Of a stretch of 64,000 nucleotides of DNA, positions 10,069 to 22,235 are shown in pieces. Within the stretch, counting starts at the first letter, position 1. Each line of letters starts with the position of its first letter. Position numbers and translations under genes: made by a program. Origin of the DNA: Symbiodinium kawagutii (taxonomy: Eukaryota; Sar; Dinophyceae; Suessiales; Symbiodiniaceae); the NCBI GenBank assembly GCA_009767595.1, contig VSDK01001140.1, positions 218,215 through 282,214 on the forward strand, in the 5' to 3' direction. The notes under the pieces are model-generated. The model was not told where the DNA came from. It saw only the letters and a program-made list of their open reading frames with translations, and did no database searches.

Positions 10069-10517
10069 AATTAGTGATAAGAGGGCGCCAGAAGCCTACA
10101 GATTAGAAATTTTGATAAAACAAGACTTTGCTAACATGGTTTCTCCCATGCCCTCCCCTATGTTTGAACATGTTTGAACAATTGCCTGCCTTATTGGTTT
10201 TCGCCCACTCCTTGTGCTGTTGGATCCACTTCATTTTGGGGTTGACGGGCCTTGGCCAAACGATGCATAAGGCACCAAAAGATTTCCTTCTGACAATGAC
10301 AATGGCATAAAAAATACTTTGACCAATATCTTAGAGCAAACAAGGAGCTTGTTGGCATTCCGTTTCCGATTTTCAACCCTGACGCACTTGTCCTTCACCA
10401 CAGCCGCATGCGTGGCTGGCAGTATCAAATCGCTCCTGAGCATCGATGCGCAATATAGATTCTATATTGCGATGGACCCAGTGCCACAAGTTGAGATGTT
10501 GACATTGCCACAAAGAA

Positions 10518-10830
10518 CTAGGATTGGCTAAGGAACCATTGGGGCACATTCACCGCGCTAAAAGCATGAAGGATCGTTTGCAGTTTTCTCGTCATAACAT
10601 CATCGAAGTTTTCAGCAAGGGCTTCAGTGGTCATCACATCCATCCGAATCAGGAAAATGAACAACCTCCTTCTGGTGATAGGGGCGCCAAAGTGCTTCCT
10701 CGGCGCCAACACAAACAGCAACATGAATGCTTTTCATCTTATGGCACACAATTTTTTGAGGACATGGAAATGCATGCTGCCGCCTAGAATCGGGTCCATG
10801 ATCACGGTTGCCACGGCATACCTGGGTTTG
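10518..10830 (-). CDS. C5 cytosine methyltransferase, motif VIII exons
   Basis: A short piece (about 10790-10830) encodes YAVATVIMDP. After a probable intron the minus strand reads HFGAPITRRRLFIFLIRMDV and MTTEALAENFDDVMTRKLQT. FGxPxxRRRLFIFLIR is motif VIII (QxRxR in classical enzymes), here with Thr in place of the usual Gln. In C5 methyltransferases this motif helps position the target cytosine. Placement after the ENV exon matches the canonical order. Confidence 0.65.
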
Positions 10831-10859
10831 GGGATTTGTATAATATGGCGCAGTATGCT

Positions 10860-10997
10860 GCTTTAGTAAGTAGTATGTCGATGTACGTCGTGTCGAATTG
10901 TTTGAGTCAGGTTGCTCCTTGAGATTTCGCCGTATGATGTTCAGGACATCTTCTAGAACGGAGCGGAATCCGAGCACATTTTCGAGCAATGCCACCT
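10860..10997 (-). CDS. C5 cytosine methyltransferase, motif VI (ENV) exon
   Basis: The minus strand from 10996 reads VALLENVLGFRSVLEDVLNI followed by IRRNLKEQP. LENVLGF carries the ENV triad whose Glu contacts the target cytosine N3/N4 in C5 methyltransferases. The exon is directly downstream of the PCQ exon (11098-11225), with an intron of about 100 bases between them. Confidence 0.75.
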
Positions 10998-11094
10998 AAG
11001 TTGTTAGATTGTTGAGTGTATTGACAAAAAGCCAGCGAAGCTGCATGACATATTAAAACATAGGTCACTACATGTTAAGAAACCAAGACTCCAT

Positions 11095-11225
11095 GGGACG
11101 TAGCTGGCGAATATTCCGCAGTACTGCCCACAGTTGTTTCGAGTTGGCATCCCGTAACATCAACCGCACGTTGTTGAGCACAGAGTATGGTTGGCAAGGG
11201 AATCCTGCCGTGTAAAACATCACCT
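11095..11225 (-). CDS. C5 cytosine methyltransferase, catalytic PCQ exon
   Basis: Reading the minus strand from 11222 gives VMFYTAGFPCQPYSVLNNVR, then LMLRDANSKQLWAVLRNIRQ and LRPMES. FPCQPYS is motif IV with the catalytic cysteine (codon on plus 11194-11196), which attacks C6 of cytosine. The helix with NSKQLWAVLRNIRxxRP is the usual follow-up leading to the ENV strand. There are no stops, and the flanks look like splice sites. This is a clear enzyme signature independent of the methyltransferase in the LINE at 47 kb. Confidence 0.8.
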
Positions 11226-11439
11226 GCCAATGTCAGCACACACACACACTCAATTCAAAAATAGCTGAAAAGAAACAAGTTGTCAAAAAAGACATTTGTT
11301 CCAATCTATTATTGTATTCACACCCCATCCGGCCTTTTCACGAAAACGTTTTGGGATGGAGTCACTGATGACATTCTTCCGGAACCTGTGGATGGCATTT
11401 GTTCTTGGGGAAGGAACATAAAAACACATAGAAACATGT

Positions 11440-11750
11440 ATGACAATACTAAGGAATTTCAACACGTCCACATTGCAATCAGAGACAAGCAGCTTGAGAC
11501 AATCAGGGAAATTCTTCTTAAGGAAGTGGAACTTGTCGGGATCAATCTCTGACGCTGTCCTTATCAAATGATGATTTCTAAAGGCCGTTTGGCCGTTTCT
11601 TTGCCACACATGCAAAACAAAGTGTTGAAGTTGAGGGGCGGACAAATGCGTCAGGGCGCCAATCTTACCGCACGCTTCCAGAAGCATCATAAGACCCCAC
11701 AAGGGAGCATCAATTCCACTACCTTACATGTCATGTCCGGAAAAGAATGA
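11440..11750 (-). CDS. C5 cytosine methyltransferase, motifs I to III exons
   Basis: The minus strand from about 11747 encodes GSGIDAPLWGLMMLLEA (AdoMet-binding motif I region). After an intron ending near 11570 it continues HHLIRTASEIDPDKFHFLKK and NFPDCLKLLVSDC. SEIDPDK is motif II, with the acidic residue that binds the AdoMet ribose, and SDC is at the motif III position. Splice phase at the first intron could not be fixed: donor GTAAG and acceptor TTTAG do not join in frame, so an alternative donor a few bases upstream is likely. Confidence 0.65.
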
Positions 11751-12099
11751 CAATGTAACAGCTCAGTGCGATGGAATGGTTGCACTATGTTGCAGCACTT
11801 AATGCCAGATTAGCTGCAATCACTGGCGTAGGTGACGACGCGCCCGGGCCATCGAGAAAACCAAACAGCCAGACCTGCCAAGTGGTGAGAAGAAGTGGAT
11901 CGGGATACTGGAGCTATGAAACCAACAACTAAACTCGATAATAGTTATATTTTCACTCGTTGAAAATTGTGGGAGTGCCCAACCTGAAAGCCGTAGGAAG
12001 AGGGAACCAATCTCCAAGTAGTCGATGATGTTTCTCGGCATCTCCTAGATGGGTTGATGAAGGAAGGGCTGAGTTTGGTTAAGCAGGGAGGAAAGCCAT

Positions 12100-12260
12100 G
12101 CTTGAGAATACCTGGTGACCAGTCCTCCTCCTCGTCTTCAGTGGTGTTTCCATGGCTGCTCACCACTTCGACGTCAGAATCTGAAGAAGTCATGCTTAAC
12201 TTCCCCAGACCCTTGAGCTGGAAACAGCTCAGGCCCTGAAGACCCAGATACCTTTTGGAC
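12100..12260 (-). CDS. Acidic N-terminal exon upstream of the methyltransferase
   Basis: The minus strand reads LKGLGKLSMTSSDSDVEVVS followed by GNTTEDEEEDWSPGILK. Acid- and Ser-rich leader sequence of this sort is common at the start of dinoflagellate multi-exon nuclear proteins. It lies 350 bases upstream of the motif I exon in the same orientation, so I propose it as the first recognisable coding exon of gene 1. No ATG or trans-splice site could be assigned with confidence. Confidence 0.45.
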
Positions 12261-12299
12261 AAGACCCAGTTGCCATTAGACATGGCTATATGCATATAA

Positions 12300-15200
12300 T
12301 TCTATGTGATGTGAGTAGTAGCCGATGATGCCAGAACGAAATCGAGTGGAGAATGGCTAGTCCCTATTGCCAACCCTGTTCTTTCAGCGCATTTGCGCAA
12401 ACACGATGACGCACCGCCGCCAAACTTGAGCGATTCATTGGCTTATAACTGGGGTAACTACGGTAACTACCAGTTGTGGTAGATACAACTGACTTGTTGA
12501 ATGGCTTGTACTTATTCACCAACTTACAACTAGGGGGTGCTCACCTTGTAGATATGTCCACAGTTGAAACTGCTACCTACAAATGTGCTATGTGTACTCT
12601 TTAGTCTCTTGCCAAGCCTCCAAATGTCCAGTCTATGAAAGGGTGCTAAGGTCAAGGCAAGTTGAAGAAATCCTGATTCTGCCTAGTTTCAGCAATATAT
12701 CAACCATTTATTGTAGAAAACCAACCATTTTGGGGATCCCCAAGTTTAAGAAACTCACTTACTTTTACTTTCCTCATGTTGTTCTTCATCCCAGACATCG
12801 ACGATGTGGACCCTTGGCTATAACTTGGGATCTAGTCCTAGCTCACTGATGCTCACTGGCCGTTACTCAATCTCTAATTGGTTTGGAGCCGACATCGCAG
12901 GGACGACTCGTGCTCTGAACTGTAATAGCCAATCATTCGAGGATGGTCCGCTTTGCTAGCAATTATATTTGGAAAGCCCTCATGATTGTAGATGTCTAAG
13001 TCTTTAACCGTGCAAACGTGGTAGCATCCTTCTTCGCACAACATTTCCGCCCTGTGAATCATCTAGGTTGCCCGCCGCAACCACCACAACTTCTGCTATG
13101 GGAACGGAAGTCCGCCTGAGTGTTGACCAGGATGCTGAGGAAGGTCGTAGATCATGTGCTCCCAAACATGGGGTGGATATTCAGGAGATGATCAACCATA
13201 ACCACAAGCCATCCATCACTAGCTATCGCAGGCGATCAACCATAAGCCATCTTTGGCCATCACTATGACAGGTGTTCATAGTTGGCAATCGTGAATAACA
13301 TCTGTGAATAGTGGTTAGGAGGAGGGGATAACGATCAGAAAGCTGGGGCCCAACTCATTGGGGATGTGACTTGGGGTGCAAGGCAGCGGGTGGCCAGTCT
13401 AAGCCATGGGATAGCCAAGCAAAGATCCACGGGAGCTGGTACAACTCATCCCCAAAGTTACGACGGTCATTGCTTGAACTCTACGGACGCGCAACTTAGA
13501 CCCATCACAAAGTCCCTGATGGTCAATCATTCTCAACTGCCACTAACCAAACAGAGCTGATGCTTCATCCCAAGTTGCTTACACTTAATTTGGAGGATCC
13601 TTTGACATGTCCGAACAAAGGACAGTGATACTCCGCGAGAATCAAGAATCATCATCAACCAATCATTTATCGATCAGCCTCAGGGATAGAAACATCATCA
13701 TTAATCAGCGTTATCAATCCACATTGTTGACCATGACTGAACGTCTTAGCAGTCTTCACAACCAACTTTTGCCAACATAGCTGCTTCAACCATCCTTGAG
13801 TCCATGCCTTTCAAACATTCCTCGGCTACCAACCAAGCGAAAATTACTCGCAAAGCTATCGCTGTCTCGACTCCTTTTTTTTCGCACGAATTTGGCCGCC
13901 AGTGAGGCCTCAAGCAGATAGGTCGATACGAGGAACTAAGTACACACATACAGTGTTCGCAGATATAACTGACACAATGCATATACGTGTTTGTATGAAT
14001 TCCTCGGCATCTAATCATTTAACTGCTGCTAGCTACAAAGTGACGGCGTTCAGCTAGGACCACTGATACACAGTTGTGATAAATGGCTCTAATCATCATC
14101 TAGCAATTATCAACCATCATCAATGATCAACCATTCTTGACCCCGCCGTCACCAATGACCATCAACCACCAGTATCAACACTGATTTCTTGACGATCACC
14201 AGCCGCCTTCAAGGTGTGGCATGCATCATCCTGCGGTCTCACACAGAAAAGTCACATTTCAAAACCACCGAATTTCCAACCACAACGGCTGTCACAACGG
14301 AACAGGAACAAAAAAGGGAGTAGAAGCAAACTCAGAATCGCGACCAGGTCAACAAGAGCAACATCAACTCATGGCTGGGGGTTTCTGAATGGCTGGGTGT
14401 ACCCCACAAAAGGGTCGTTTTATAACTCTGAATGATTGATATGGGATGAGAAGTGGGGGTAACCCTATTCTAAGATACCACCGCTTCAAAAAGAGAAACA
14501 GCTTCAAACTTGACACACTTCACAACTCTCTGAGTTTTTTCCACCCTGGGAACTCACAACGTCTCTGGGGAACCCTCACGGTCCGCGGGACACCCTCCGG
14601 CCATTGGAAATTGAAGAGGTTGTCATCGTCCTGCAGCCAAAATTCCAACAAACGCCTGCGAAACAACTACTAGTGGTAGGGCTCCCAACCTCCAATCGTT
14701 AAGGTCAGTAACTACCAGATGTCACTTACTAGTAGGACTGTGACTAAGTACTGGTGACTATGACTAGTTAAGGTCATTAACTACCAGTAGTGACTATGAC
14801 TAACTACTTGTAGGGTTCCCAACTACCCAGTCACCACCAAATCGTTAAGCTGGTGAACGTAAGTCGGGTCGCTAACTACCCCGCGAATTCACTACCATTG
14901 GGTGAAACCCGCATTAAAGGGCTAGAGCAGGATACCCTGGCTCCTGACCCTCCCAACCAGCCAGTAGTGATACTCATGACTTTAGGTCAATGGCGAATCT
15001 TGAGAAACTTATAATTATCAGAATCAGAGGAAAAAGCACTTATAAGTATAGTTGGGGATTATACTTATAGCCATAGTTATAATCAACAAAAAATATCCGC
15101 AGCCATTTCTTGCTGGGGCACCCCTGTCGGATCATCTAGTTCGCCGCTGGGATCGAAGTGGTGGGCAAAGCCTGGGTTTACGGTGATTAGTTGGTAGGGA

Positions 15201-16230
15201 TTTTCACTCCGGGTATATTCTTCCCTAAGTTCAGTGGCAATTCTTGGCTGGTCATCTCCAAAAAGATGTGCCTCTTAAGTCGCCCTGAGCCACTTCACAT
15301 CCTGAAAATGCCAAGAATGCTTAGCTGGGTGGGATTTTCACACAGCCATTACGAGAAAACGGATCGAGGAAAAAATGCATGCAGTGATCAGGTATAACAT
15401 AGTGTAACCTCCAGACTTGCTTTCTTGCCAGTCTTATGACCAGCTCCATTTGCCTCTTGTCTACTTTTTTCCGCGGCAATTGCTGCAATCGCCCGTGTTT
15501 GCCAGCCCAATGAGGTCCAGGTCACATTGGCGAAGACGGTGAAGTTGAGACCCCACATGTGCCCACCACTTGGCTTACATGGTCCAATAAAGCCAAGCAG
15601 GTGTTGGTTCTTGTTGTCTCACTACTAGAAGAAGGTGAATGACCTGGCTATGGCGAACCCATATGGTCAAGCTAGGTACAGTAAGATCTTAAACAAAGCA
15701 GTCCCTCATGCTCACTCACACTCATAAAGTCATTCTTCGTAACCTTTCTGAACCATTAATTACTGCTCTTCAAAACACAATCACAACTTGTCACGGGTAA
15801 GAACAACTGGTATGGCCTTAAGAATGATTGACATATCACGACATATCAAGAAAAACTGATATCAACAATCACCAACACATCACAGCAATGATGATTAGTC
15901 ATGTGGAACTGGTGTAGCATTAAGAGTTGCTTCACCGTTGCTTCACAACCCCTGAAGTCACAGCCTGACGAACTGGTCCAGTCTCCAGGCCTCCCCAAAG
16001 TCCAACGAACCGCTCATCTGAGGTGCCGCTGTGTCATGGGAGGTTAATGCTGCGAACTGATGTGCTGACCGTCAAGTAACAATGGTCAACAATGGTTGTG
16101 GCAACCTGACTATCACAGGTTACTAGTCAGGTTTAAACCAGGATTAACTGGTTACTAACAACAGATTGGTTAACTATTGCTGACTATCCTGTTAATCTTT
16201 GGTCAGCAGTCCGTTGTATCAAGAGCAGCC
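12300..16230. other. No supported gene; short direct repeats
   Basis: No exon with convincing protein character was found. The stretch contains a partial copy of TIR family A (about 12684-12757). Around 14685-14880 repeated tracts of the form TAACTACCAGTAGTGACTATGAC and GGTAGGGCTCCCAAC occur. Scattered CATCAACCATC words are also present. Composition is mixed; there is no rRNA or tRNA signature that I recognise. Confidence 0.5.
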
Positions 16231-16234
16231 CGTA

Positions 16235-16500
16235 CTAGTAGCTATGACCACTATGGTTTTTAAAGTAGTACAAATGGCTATGATCATTTGCAAATTTATT
16301 TTGGTAGTGGTCAGTAGTGGTTGAGAGTAGTGGTTGTATATGGTTGTATCCTCTAATGATGGTCAAGGGTAAATGATGGTTCATGATGGTTGATGATGTT
16401 TTACTAATGGTGAACAATGGTTGATGGTTGTTAATGATCGATGATGGTCGATGATGGTCAATCATGGTCAATCATGCTTTGTGATGGTTAAAGTAAATGA
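16235..16500. repeat. Degenerate TGATGGTT microsatellite-like field
   Basis: Dense imperfect repeats of ATGGTT, TGATGG and GATGGTCAATCATGG run through this segment with no fixed period. Similar fields lie at about 23755-24030, 26030-26110 and 31640-32110, and in the opposite orientation at about 22895-23010. The open frames they create are products of the repeat, not genes. Confidence 0.8.
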
Positions 16501-16869
16501 TGGTTATTAGTTCCTAGATAACAGTAGTGTTTGGCAATTCAAATAGGCTGCTTAGTCGGAGGGTAAAACACCAAACATCTGTTTGCCATGTAGTTGCTCT
16601 ACCGCTAATTCCGTCATTCCCCAACAATCATGCTCACACTATTATGAGCATCCCATCTATTACATAGGTTTCATAGGGCCATCGTTAAGGATAACGCAAG
16701 GCTCGTGATCACCCCTGTTTGAGCACAGCGCCATCTTTTCTGATACAAGTCATGCCATATGCCTACGGCAGCCCTTCCATGCAACAAACGGCGGATAGTT
16801 TGCCACCAAGCAATCAATAGTTTAATATATGGGTGTTTCTCAAAATGGTCAATATAGTCAATAGTGACA

Positions 16870-16930
16870 GTTTCTCAATCATAGTGGTACCCCCAAACCA
16901 TCCACTATGAACCATTTCAAGTAAGAAACC
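16870..16930. mobile_element. Short copy of TIR family A
   Basis: Starts with GTTTCTCAA (16870-16878), carries GGTACCCCCAAACCATCC like the other copies, and closes with AAGAAACC near 16929. It is about 60 bases long, so roughly 40 bases of the usual middle are missing. Assignment to the family is by shared ends and the CCATCC core. Confidence 0.5.
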
Positions 16931-17714
16931 AAGCATTTTGAGGCTACCTTTGTTTTAAAGAAAGCACCATATCTGGTACACAAAAAACCTCATGCTTGCT
17001 GAAGATGAATGATTGGAAAGTCATAGTTGGCGCCTCCAACAGCTCTCCTATCCTCCGTGGTCTTGGGACGACCAGCCGGCGACGCGCGGGTCGCTTAGGC
17101 CGCCCTGCCGTTCCCTGCCGGAACTCATCATACAACGTGCAACTGAAAATGCGCATCGTTTCCACTTCTAGAAACTGCTTAAAACCGGTGTTTCCTGCGG
17201 AGAAGACGAAAATATCAGTTGCGGTGGCTCTTAGATGTAGCCAGGGTAAAGCAGCAACTCTGACATGAGACTCATCTGACCATGTTGTCGCTATTTGTTG
17301 GTTGATACTCTGCCAGCATGAACAACCATCCTCAGGAAACAGAATCCTCGGCCGACCCAGCGAAAGCGGCCACCTTCGCCCAAATACTTGGGTCCGAAGC
17401 TCTTTCCAACCTCAGCTGAATCACCAGTGCCATTGTGGTTGTTGGTTGAAATCGAAAATTTGCAGGGCATCACCAGTACCAGCGCATGTCTATAATGAAC
17501 GAAACATCAATGGGTATATCTTCAGTGAGTGTTTACACACAAAGCAGGGGAACTAGATACGTAGAATTATGCAGATGTAGTCGATAAACGACGGATATAA
17601 AGTGAGCAGTGATCATACCAGACCATATTCATTGTTTTATCTAACTATATATTTACCGCTACGATTCAATTGGGCAACTAGAGCATTAGAATTAAGAACA
17701 TATAACACATATGA

Positions 17715-17810
17715 GTATTTCCCAAAATAGAAATACCCCCAAATCATCCCATATTAAACACTGTTTCTTCATCAACCAACCATTTATAGGGCTCCCTATC
17801 TTAATAAACC
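17715..17810. mobile_element. Diverged copy of TIR family A
   Basis: About 96 bases with the family core: GTATTTCCCAA start, TACCCCCAAATCATCC in the left part, AACCAACCATTTATAGGGCTCCC in the right part (split here only for description), and TTAATAAACC at the end. The terminal repeats have drifted, but the internal order matches the copies at 27639 and 47304. Confidence 0.5.
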
Positions 17811-17839
17811 CCCAGAAAAACGCAATTTAGGATATGACT

Positions 17840-20750
17840 TAAGCTCTGAGACGCCTCCAGATTCGCGACAGCTGGTGATATCTAAGAACCCCCTATAAAA
17901 CCATCAAAAAAACTATGAAACCATTAAAGAACCACCATACAGATCCAGAATCTTGCCGCACTTGCGCCTGAGTCACGCGTATTACCACGGGGTGATGCTC
18001 TGCTCTGTCCCGGCTCGGCTCCAAACGCCTTGGATCTCTTTGCTTCGCGCCTGGGTGAAGGTCACTCCAAAAATCTCCGAACTACGACCTCTATTTGGAG
18101 AAAAACTGTATGGATTGTTTCAGTTTCTGATATTTTCTGATCTATTTGGAGATAGTTTGTTTTAAAAAAATGTCTGTTTGCATAATCTATCGGCGGTTTG
18201 AAGAGAACAAATTATTTTATTGATATAAAACTATCTTATTGGATTTTTGTATAAACATACAACCATATATTTGCTTAGTCTGTTGGAGGTTTGAAGAGAA
18301 ACTGTATGTTTGATTGTTTTTTAATGCAAACTGTAAATCTTTTACGTTTCGATGTTTTATGGATTGTTGAATAGATTTCTGATAAACAATTTTATGCAGA
18401 AAACAGAAAGGTTATGAAAGGTTCCACGAACGCTCTCCATGTGAACAGCATTCCCGCCTTGGCTTGCTGAACGGCGAGCTTCGATATGAACAACTACACA
18501 CAGCTCGATGATGTTTAAACCGCACGATCATCAGGGTTGCTATTGTCAACTCTGATATGCTTGACATTTTAGCCGCTGCCCTCGTTCACAGAATTCCAGC
18601 GAAATGCCAGGTAATGTCAAGGTACAGTAGTTTCAGTAGTTCGTATGAGCCGTGTAATTTACAATGACAGGAATTCGATGGACTCCGGGAAGGTCCTCAA
18701 GCTTACACAGACCCTGAGCTGCACAACACCAAACGCTGGAGGCTTGAGGATGGTCGATTTCGTGGTTCTAAGTCTGAATGATGTTTAATATTACGGCTGA
18801 TGATGGATAATCAAAGGTCTTCAAGGTTGCTATGTACTGGTTGATAGCTGTCGTTAATTCATGCTTGATAATTGATGATGTTCGTGAATGCTATGTTCAA
18901 TGCTCATCAATTCATGCTAAATACAAATCCATGCTTAATGTCAGGTAATGATTCGGAAACCCCTCGCGATTCTCCTGCACCTAGCAATGCACATGATTTC
19001 GACTAGGCTGTTTTGGCATGGCGCACCGCTGGCAACAAATACAGCTGGCTCCAAAATGAATTGAAAATGCCAATAACCGCCATAGACATAGGTATCTATG
19101 TACTACAAGTATATGCAGATATGTAAAATAGGTGGGTGTTTAAATATTCATGATAATACATGCAAATGTGCGAGCCATCAGCCACAAGAACCAACCAATC
19201 AACCAGCTACATCCAGCTACCATATGGGTTGTTACACCTACTGTCGTTACCCTGGATATAAACCAACCAGCTGAGGGGAACCAACCAAGGAGCAAGTGGT
19301 AATGATTATTCATCATATCCTTCACTAGACCAACTTTGGCTGGTACTGATACCCTCATTGTTGTGGAATCCAACCATGCTCATGCTGACATCATGGTGAC
19401 CAGGGATATCACCAATTGTGTTGGGTTTAGAAACTTACAAACATGGGTCATAAACAAAAATGGTACCGTATCCTGAAATCAAACTAATTCTTTCAGGTTG
19501 GCTCAAATCCTGCCAAAACCCAAGCAACTATAAGGGTTGTAAGTTGGGTTGCAGGTTGGATCTAGGTTGGGTTGACGGTTGGGTTGGTTATCGATAGCTT
19601 CATAGCCATTGACTCGCCCACCAAGACCTGTCTCGCGCGCCCTCGAGCGCATCACCAGGATCCCCGGCGATGTCAGGACATTCACCTGGCGTGAATGGTC
19701 AACCACTCCATGATTGGCCACGAATCAGTCGGAAACGAAAGTCGCAGCAACTTTTTCACTATTAGCCACTGCAAGCAGAGGCATCCGGCCTTTCCCCTGG
19801 CGGGGCCTGGAATTCCAGGCTTCAGATGGCCATTAACCAACCAATAATAGGGGATAATAACCAACCATTTTAAAGGGAAACCAATGGTTAATGATGGGGA
19901 ACCAGGGGTACGGGGTTTTGACCCACAGCCTATTAGCCACTAAAGTGACAACTTTTTACTGAACGAAAGTCAGAATGACCTTTCTAGCATGTTGGGTCAT
20001 AGTGGTTGACAATGGTTTTTTTTCGATCGAGCGTCTGGGCTCCCGACGAACAAATTTCAAAAACTGAGACTGTACAAACCGACACCACACCCTTCCAATA
20101 AAAGGCAACCTGAAAAGAATGCAAAATGCCGTCCACACCTGCACTTATGAAATTACCACGAGATTACCTTGAGAGGCCAGTGGCCTGGGACTTGCCCCAT
20201 TCAGAATGGGCCGATCCGTTGTGTAGCCCATTGTTTGATTCGGTTCATGTGTTCAAGATTTGAAGGGTCAAAAAACTGATCATGGCCATACATGTATTGG
20301 AAGGCGTCTTTATAAGTTTCAGTCAGCCAATCTAGTCTGGGTCTACCTGGCCGCCTTTTGGGTTGACAATGGTTACTAATGGTTATTCACAAGGGGATTA
20401 TATCGGCAATAGTACTAAATGTTGTTGTTCACTATGGGAAAGAGCCGCTACGACTCACGGCAGGGTCACAGCAACACATCCGAGCCCTAGAAAACAAGAA
20501 TTCAGCCATCATCAAGCACTAGAAAACAAGAATTCACCATGGTTGAACCTTGATCCAGATCATCGCTGGTTGTTGGTGTAGCCCATAGAGGAGTGGATCC
20601 TCGCTATCTGGTGGGCTCCAGCAACAAAATGCTGACCCTGGCCGCGGTGGTATGAACTGTTTAGGTGAACTGACGCCGCGCTTTCAACGGACCTTGGGAC
20701 ACAACAAGCCCAGATTTGCAAGGGTTTCATGGCTCAGTTGGGTAGACCGC
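17840..20750. other. No supported gene; AT-rich unique and low-copy sequence
   Basis: AT-rich sequence with a diffuse internal duplication at about 18080-18310 (GTTTGAAGAGAA and ATTTGGAGA words recur). Short open frames exist on both strands but none shows domain motifs or exon-like continuity. At about 19860 an AACCAACCATTTTAAAGGGAAACC-like fragment resembles half of a family A element. Confidence 0.45.
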
Positions 20751-21030
20751 CTTGTCAACCATTTTCAACCACGATGAATTGTGCTCATGATGATTGGCCA
20801 TTTTCCATCACCAATCATCATTGACCATCATGAGAAAACGTCAAGAACTCTTGTCACCAAAGCCACTAGTCACCGCCGCAAAAAATGGTCATTGATCACT
20901 GTCAACCGTTGCTGAGCGTCAAGTGATCATTCATACTATTCATACATTGCCAATGTTAAAGTAAGTATCAAGGATTGATATTGACCATCAGGATGTTACT
21001 AGTATCATGAATATCAACCATTAGAATATA

Positions 21031-21131
21031 CTGATTGGTGGTTTCATCCCCTCTGAAAAATATGCGTGTCAATAAACCATCCCCAAAGTCATAAAGGAAA
21101 ATGAAAACATGTCCTTCAAACCACCAACCAG
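21031..21131. mobile_element. TIR family B, copy 1
   Basis: A 101-bp unit starting CTGATTGGTGGTTTCATCCCC and ending CAAACCACCAACCAG, so the ends are inverted copies of each other with one or two mismatches. The interior shares TGAAAAATATG and the CAATAAACCATCC type sequence with the other copies. No coding capacity, so it would be a non-autonomous element. Confidence 0.75.
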
Positions 21132-21343
21132 TAGTTAATTAGCCACTATTGCTGGTTACTATGCCCTATTAACCACATTGATCCCTTGTAAAGCCATTAT
21201 TCACCCTATTCATCCCCTACTTCACCACTACAATTCCCTCTTTATCACGCATTATTGATGGTTGTAACCCTTCTAAACTCCTATTAACCACTATAATGCC
21301 CTGTAAAACTACCATGTAGACCCCTCATAAGTACCATGAATCT

Positions 21344-21447
21344 CTGGTTGGTGGTTGAACCACCCCTATGAAAAATATGAGTTGACCAAGCATTTGTTAA
21401 TAATCACTAGGGAAAATAATCAAAATGTCAATCAAACCACCAACCAG
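21344..21447. mobile_element. TIR family B, copy 2, with ATCT duplication
   Basis: A 104-bp unit starting CTGGTTGGTGGTTGAAC and ending TCAAACCACCAACCAG. Both flanks carry ATCT directly next to the ends (21340-21343 and 21448-21451), consistent with a 4-bp target-site duplication. The interior TATGAAAAATAT ... TTTGTTAATAAT ... CTAGGGAAAA is nearly the same as copy 4. Confidence 0.8.
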
Positions 21448-21599
21448 ATCTTATAACCCTCATAAACTCCTTATAAACCACGTATAATCCCCTTCAAAGG
21501 CGCCCCGTTCTGCCTCGGGTTGGACACGACTCGCGACGTCCACAGGGAGACTGCTGGACCTAAGGCGAGCACAGGGCTGCATGGAGACACCAGGGATGG

Positions 21600-22235
21600 T
21601 GTCATGATGACTTTAAAGATGGTTTGTTTAGATTATTCATATACAAACTAATAATTCATTAATGGTTTTTGATACTGAATGGTGATTATATACAAATCAT
21701 GGTCATTGACCATTTCAATTATGGTGTTTATATTGTTTACAATATGTTATTGATGGTTATTTGGGACACCATTTAATGCTATGATATGTTTATCCCATAT
21801 GGGATGATGAAGTGACGTATGATATATGTAATTAATATATATTGGGATTATTCATGGTGTTTTTCTAAAAAATAATGGTTATATGGTTAATTAGTGGTTC
21901 TGACACCATTAACTTATTAAGAATTAACGGTTTATAATGGTGTTCATTAATGGTTATGGTTGGTCAATGGTTAACAAATGGTTTGCATGATTTAATAGCG
22001 AGATATGATTGTGGTTGTGGTTAGGCAATGGTGATCAACAAATGGTTAACATGGTTTGATAGCAAGTTATGATTGTTTAATAGTTTAATCATGCTACCAA
22101 ATGGTTAACAAATATTATGAAACCATCATGAATCCAATTAACGTGGTTGATACAGGATAATTGATGGTGTTTAATGCTTCTGTATATTCGAACACAAAAT
22201 CATTGGTTAATCATGGGTTTCAATGGTCAATGATT
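21600..22235. other. Very AT-rich low-complexity stretch
   Basis: Dominated by TTAATGGTT, ATGGTTAACAAATGG and TATATAAT words, with several imperfect palindromes around ATTAAT. No gene. A boundary to more balanced sequence occurs near 22235. Confidence 0.6.

Noticed and set aside
16590-16625. tRNA-like A-box (reverse strand TAGCGGTAGAGCA)
   Set aside because: No matching B-box or cloverleaf arms around it; considered a chance match or at most a SINE fragment.
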